NCBI RefSeq assembly: GCF_001425865.1
Contig: NZ_LMDS01000006.1
Location: 273,088-337,087, forward strand
DNA from: Rhizobacter sp. Root404
Lineage (GTDB): Bacteria > Pseudomonadota > Gammaproteobacteria > Burkholderiales > Burkholderiaceae_C
Direction of reading: 5' to 3'
Length of the DNA: 64,000 nt
Of this stretch, positions 61,349 to 64,000 are shown piece after piece. Both the position numbers and the translations under genes were made by a program. Position 1 is the first letter of the stretch; each line of letters opens with the position of its first letter. Under the pieces are notes generated by a model that had not been told where the DNA came from, did not search any database, and was given only the letters and a program-made list of their open reading frames with translations.

Positions 61349-61950
61349 CAGCCGCGCGCCAGCCGGCGCTCGAGGTAGTCGAGCCGGTCCTGGCCCCAGA
61401 AGATCTCGCCGTCGACCACGTAGCTCGGCGCGCCGAACACGCCGATCTCGATCGCGTGACGCGAGTCGGCGTCGTAGCGGGCCTGGACCTGGGGCGCCTG
61501 CGCGTCGTCCAGACGCGCGGGAGGCAATCCGCAGGTCGCGAGCAGCGCGGCCAGCGTCGCCTCGTCGGCGATGTCGAGCTCGTCGACCCAGACGCCGCGC
61601 ATCGCCGCGCCGGCCAGGTCCATCGCCGCGTCGCTGCCGTCGTGCGTGTCGACCGCGATGATCAGCCGCGAGGCCGCGTCGCTCGCGACCGGGAAGAACT
61701 TCGGATGCAGGTTCAGCGGCACGCCGAGGTGCTCGCTGAAGCGCTTCAGCTCGACCAGCCGATAGGCCTGGCGCTGCGGCGCCCGCTTGGCCAGCGGCAG
61801 GCCGCCGGTGACCGGGAAGACCTGGCTCAGGTCGACCGGCCGCACGTTGATCGTGGCGCCGGCCGCGCGCGCGATGGTCGCGAAACGCTCATGGCCGAGG
61901 TAGGTCCAGGGCGATTGCGGCGAGAAGTAGTAGTCGACGGCGAGTCCCAT
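61348..61950 (-). CDS. DsbA-fold 2-hydroxychromene-2-carboxylate isomerase-like protein
   Basis: The 200-residue protein has the thioredoxin-like fold of the GST-kappa/HCCA isomerase family, with the N-terminal DYYFSPQSPWTYLG and the later FGAPSYVVDGEIFWGQDRLDYLE. A serine replaces the redox cysteines, as in HCCA isomerases. The gene lies 29 bases after quiC on the same strand. HCCA isomerases act in naphthalene and related aromatic routes, but a glutathione-dependent role in this aromatic-acid operon is only inferred. Confidence 0.9.
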   Translation of the reverse strand: MGLAVDYYFSPQSPWTYLGHERFATIARAAGATINVRPVDLSQVFPVTGGLPLAKRAPQRQAYRLVELKRFSEHLGVPLNLHPKFFPVASDAASRLIIAVDTHDGSDAAMDLAGAAMRGVWVDELDIADEATLAALLATCGLPPARLDDAQAPQVQARYDADSRHAIEIGVFGAPSYVVDGEIFWGQDRLDYLERRLARG

Positions 61951-61979
61951 GGCGGTGCTCCGGTAGAGGAGCGCGCAGT

Positions 61980-63887
61980 CTAGCGACTCGGGGCCGGCGT
62001 CGCCGGTGAAGGGTCCTGGGCCTGCGCCGCCAGGCGTGCCGGTGCGTTCAGCGCGCCATAGGCCTCGTACAGGTCGCGCTGCACGATCTCGAAGAAGAAG
62101 CGGTCGTCGATCGTCTCGCTGTAGGCGTGGAAGTAGCGGCCGTCGCCGCTCGCGTCGTACAGGAGGTCGAGGGCCTGCATCCGCCGCACCAGCGTCTCGT
62201 CGAGCGCGAGGCGTGCGATCAGGTCGTCGTAGTAGTTCGCCGAGATCGGCACGAAGCGCGCGCCGCGCGCCCGCAGCCGCGCCATCGTCGCGAAGATGTC
62301 GTCGCAGCCGAACGCGATGTGGTGCACGCCGCCGCCGGAACGGCCGCTCGCGCTGACCTGGCGTGCGGTGCGCGTGTGGTCGCCGACGGAGGTGTTGAGC
62401 ACGAAGCGCACGCTGCCGCCGGCGTTGGCGACGCCGCGGCTGCGGATCAGGCCGAACGGGTCGGCGAGTTCCAGGCTTTCGCCCCAGGACAGGTCGAGCA
62501 CCGCGCGGCTGAACAGCGTCCAGGTGTCGAGCTGGTCGTTGGCCAGGCCGAGCGCGATGTGGTCGATCGCGCGCAGGCCAGCGCCGCCGTCAGCCGCCGC
62601 GCCGCCCGCGGCAACGAAATCGGCCTCGATGTCCTGGCCGGTCGGCACGAACTGCATCACGATGCCGCCCGGCGACACGATCGCCGGCAGCTCCAGCTCC
62701 TGCGCGCCGCGCGGGCTGTCGCAGCGGGCGGAGAGCAAGGCCTGCCCGCGTTCGGCGGCCTGCCGGGGATCGCGGGTCGACAAGCCGATCGTGCAGACGC
62801 TCGTACCCTGTTGGGCAAATCGCGCCTGCGCGTCCGAGCCCGGCTGCGCATTGAGCACGAGGCGGATGTCGCCCTGCCGATACAGCGCCACCTCCTTGCT
62901 GCGGTGCTGGCCGTGGCGGTGGAAGCCGAAGTGTTCCAGCAGCTCGCCGAGCGCGCGGCCGGCGGCCGGATCGACCGCGAATTCGATGAACGCGAAGCCA
63001 TCGAACGGCGCCGCGGCGGGCGGATCGGCCAGCGGCACGCGGTCGACGATGTCCGCGTCGCCGGCGCGCTGGAGCCGCCCACGCACCTGGCTTTCCAGAT
63101 AGAGCAGCGAGCGCATCGCATCGAGCGCAGTGCGCCGGTTCGGCGTCGCGCGGAACACGTCGTTGAAGATCTCGAGCGACAGGTTGCCGGTGTAGCCGGC
63201 CCGCAGCACCTGCTCGAAGAAGTGGTCCAGGTCGAACTGGCCCTGGCCGGGGAAATTGCGGTGGTGCCGGGCCCACTGCAGCACGTCCATCGCCATCAGC
63301 GGCGCATCGGCCATCTGCACGAAGAAGATCCTGTCGCCGGGGATGGCACGGATGCCGGCGGGGTCGTCGCGCAGCGACAGCGTGTGGAAGCTGTCGAGGA
63401 TCAGGCCGAGGGCGGGGTGGTCGCCGCGCTGCACGATGTCCCACGCCTGTCGGTACAGGTTGACCCAACGCCCCCACGCCAGCGCCTCGTAGCCGATGCG
63501 CAGGCCGCGCCGGGCCCCGCGTTCGGCCAGTTCACGCAACTGCGCGGCCGCGAGCGCGGGGTCGTTCAGCGATTGCGGCGAGGTGTTCGAGCACACCAGC
63601 ATCAGCGGCGTGCCCAGCGTCTGCATCAGGTCGAACTTGGCCTCGGCGCGGTCGAGGCCGCGCCGGAACAGCGGCTCGGGCATGCCTTCGAAGTCGCGGA
63701 ACGGCTGGTACAGGTCGATGCCGAGGCCGAGGTCGTCGGCGCGCGACTTCAGCTCGGCCGCGCTGCCGTTGAAGTTGATGAAGTCGGCTTCGAACAGCTC
63801 GATTGCGTCGAAGCCGGCGGCCGCGACCGCGTCGAGCTTCTGCGGCAGCGTGCCGCTGAGGGAGACGGTGGCGATCGACTTGCGCAT
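61980..63887 (-). CDS. quiC: 3-dehydroshikimate dehydratase, QuiC-type, fused to an HPPD-like domain
   Basis: The 635-residue protein has an N-terminal TIM-barrel (AP-endonuclease-2-like, about 1-290) with the family markers TVSLSGTLPQKLDAVAAAGFDAIELFEADF, GYEALAWGRWVN, LILDSFHTLS and LSLEIFND. The C-terminal half is a two-module vicinal-oxygen-chelate region like 4-hydroxyphenylpyruvate dioxygenase (IDHIALG, HHIAFGCDDIF, DDRFFFEIVQR). This is the architecture of QuiC1/DSD enzymes that turn 3-dehydroshikimate into protocatechuate. The neighbouring pcaG encodes the next step, supporting the call. Confidence 0.92.
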   Translation of the reverse strand: MRKSIATVSLSGTLPQKLDAVAAAGFDAIELFEADFINFNGSAAELKSRADDLGLGIDLYQPFRDFEGMPEPLFRRGLDRAEAKFDLMQTLGTPLMLVCSNTSPQSLNDPALAAAQLRELAERGARRGLRIGYEALAWGRWVNLYRQAWDIVQRGDHPALGLILDSFHTLSLRDDPAGIRAIPGDRIFFVQMADAPLMAMDVLQWARHHRNFPGQGQFDLDHFFEQVLRAGYTGNLSLEIFNDVFRATPNRRTALDAMRSLLYLESQVRGRLQRAGDADIVDRVPLADPPAAAPFDGFAFIEFAVDPAAGRALGELLEHFGFHRHGQHRSKEVALYRQGDIRLVLNAQPGSDAQARFAQQGTSVCTIGLSTRDPRQAAERGQALLSARCDSPRGAQELELPAIVSPGGIVMQFVPTGQDIEADFVAAGGAAADGGAGLRAIDHIALGLANDQLDTWTLFSRAVLDLSWGESLELADPFGLIRSRGVANAGGSVRFVLNTSVGDHTRTARQVSASGRSGGGVHHIAFGCDDIFATMARLRARGARFVPISANYYDDLIARLALDETLVRRMQALDLLYDASGDGRYFHAYSETIDDRFFFEIVQRDLYEAYGALNAPARLAAQAQDPSPATPAPSR

Positions 63888-63903
63888 GGCGTGATGGGTC
63901 CGC

Positions 63904-64000
63904 TCAGATGTCGAAGAACACCGTCTCGCCCTCGCCCTGCAGGCGGATGTCGAAGCGGTAGACCGGCACGCCGCTGGCTCCTGTGCCCGTGCCTGGGCTG
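63904..64000 (-). CDS. pcaG: Protocatechuate 3,4-dioxygenase alpha subunit, C-terminal end
   Basis: The reverse strand encodes the tail GVPVYRFDIRLQGEGETVFFDI, followed by a stop 16 bases before quiC. This matches the conserved C-terminus of PcaG (YRFDIxLQGxxETVFFD). Only about 31 residues are inside the window. Protocatechuate made by QuiC would be cleaved by PcaGH. Confidence is good for the family despite the short stretch. Confidence 0.8.
   Translation of the reverse strand, partial: SPGTGTGASGVPVYRFDIRLQGEGETVFFDI

Overview
The window is about 64 kb of very GC-rich chromosome with strong third-position GC bias. It most likely comes from a Burkholderiales betaproteobacterium of the Rubrivivax/Leptothrix/Methylibium type. 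This is inferred from gene content: TctE-type kinase with 2CSK_N sensor, PEP-CTERM proteins, type IV pilin with PglL-type ligases, gatCAB next to mreBCD-mrdA-rodA, xth/pyrE, hemP/Fiu-like receptor/piuC, and a Lys-Ala-Pro-rich SWIB protein. No prophage, insertion sequence, CRISPR array, rRNA or tRNA was seen.

Layout. 1-5.1 kb: the end of a ThiF/E1-like protein coupled to a nitroreductase, a flavin reductase, an ECF sigma/anti-sigma pair with a Sel1-repeat protein, and a PEP-CTERM protein. 5.4-10.9 kb: AmpG-like permease, M48 peptidase, esterase, xth, pyrE and a DUF4124-type protein. 10.9-20.3 kb: gatCAB divergent from the cell-shape operon mreB-mreC-mreD-mrdA-rodA. 20.2-23.1 kb: a TctD/TctE-like two-component pair split by a truncated PEP-CTERM gene. 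23.1-29.5 kb: recA (LexA box), recX (apparently with an ACG start), DUF2889, sucCD and two tandem terC genes, the second behind a yybP-ykoY-type manganese riboswitch.

29.6-35.9 kb is a signalling cassette: membrane Ser/Thr kinase, PP2C phosphatase, FHA protein, CHASE2 adenylate/guanylate cyclase and a metallo-beta-lactamase-fold protein resembling class II cyclic-nucleotide phosphodiesterases. It could make, break and read phospho- and cyclic-nucleotide signals. 36.0-44.9 kb follows as a pilin/glycosylation locus: pilA with a sigma-54-type promoter, a PglL/O-antigen-ligase-like protein, a small unknown protein, two convergent TPR-O-GlcNAc-transferase-like genes and a second ligase. These two adjacent blocks are the best candidate for an undescribed linked system.

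44.9-55.5 kb: moaC, a BepA-like peptidase, a giant alpha-2-macroglobulin with its thioester motif, pbpC and a small four-helix membrane protein. 55.6-59.8 kb: an iron block (Fur-like site, hemP, TonB receptor, piuC, PepSY protein, cytochrome b561). 60.0-60.5 kb: the SWIB protein and its terminator. 60.5-64 kb, reverse strand: protocatechuate metabolism (pcaG end, quiC, a DsbA-fold isomerase, an amidohydrolase).
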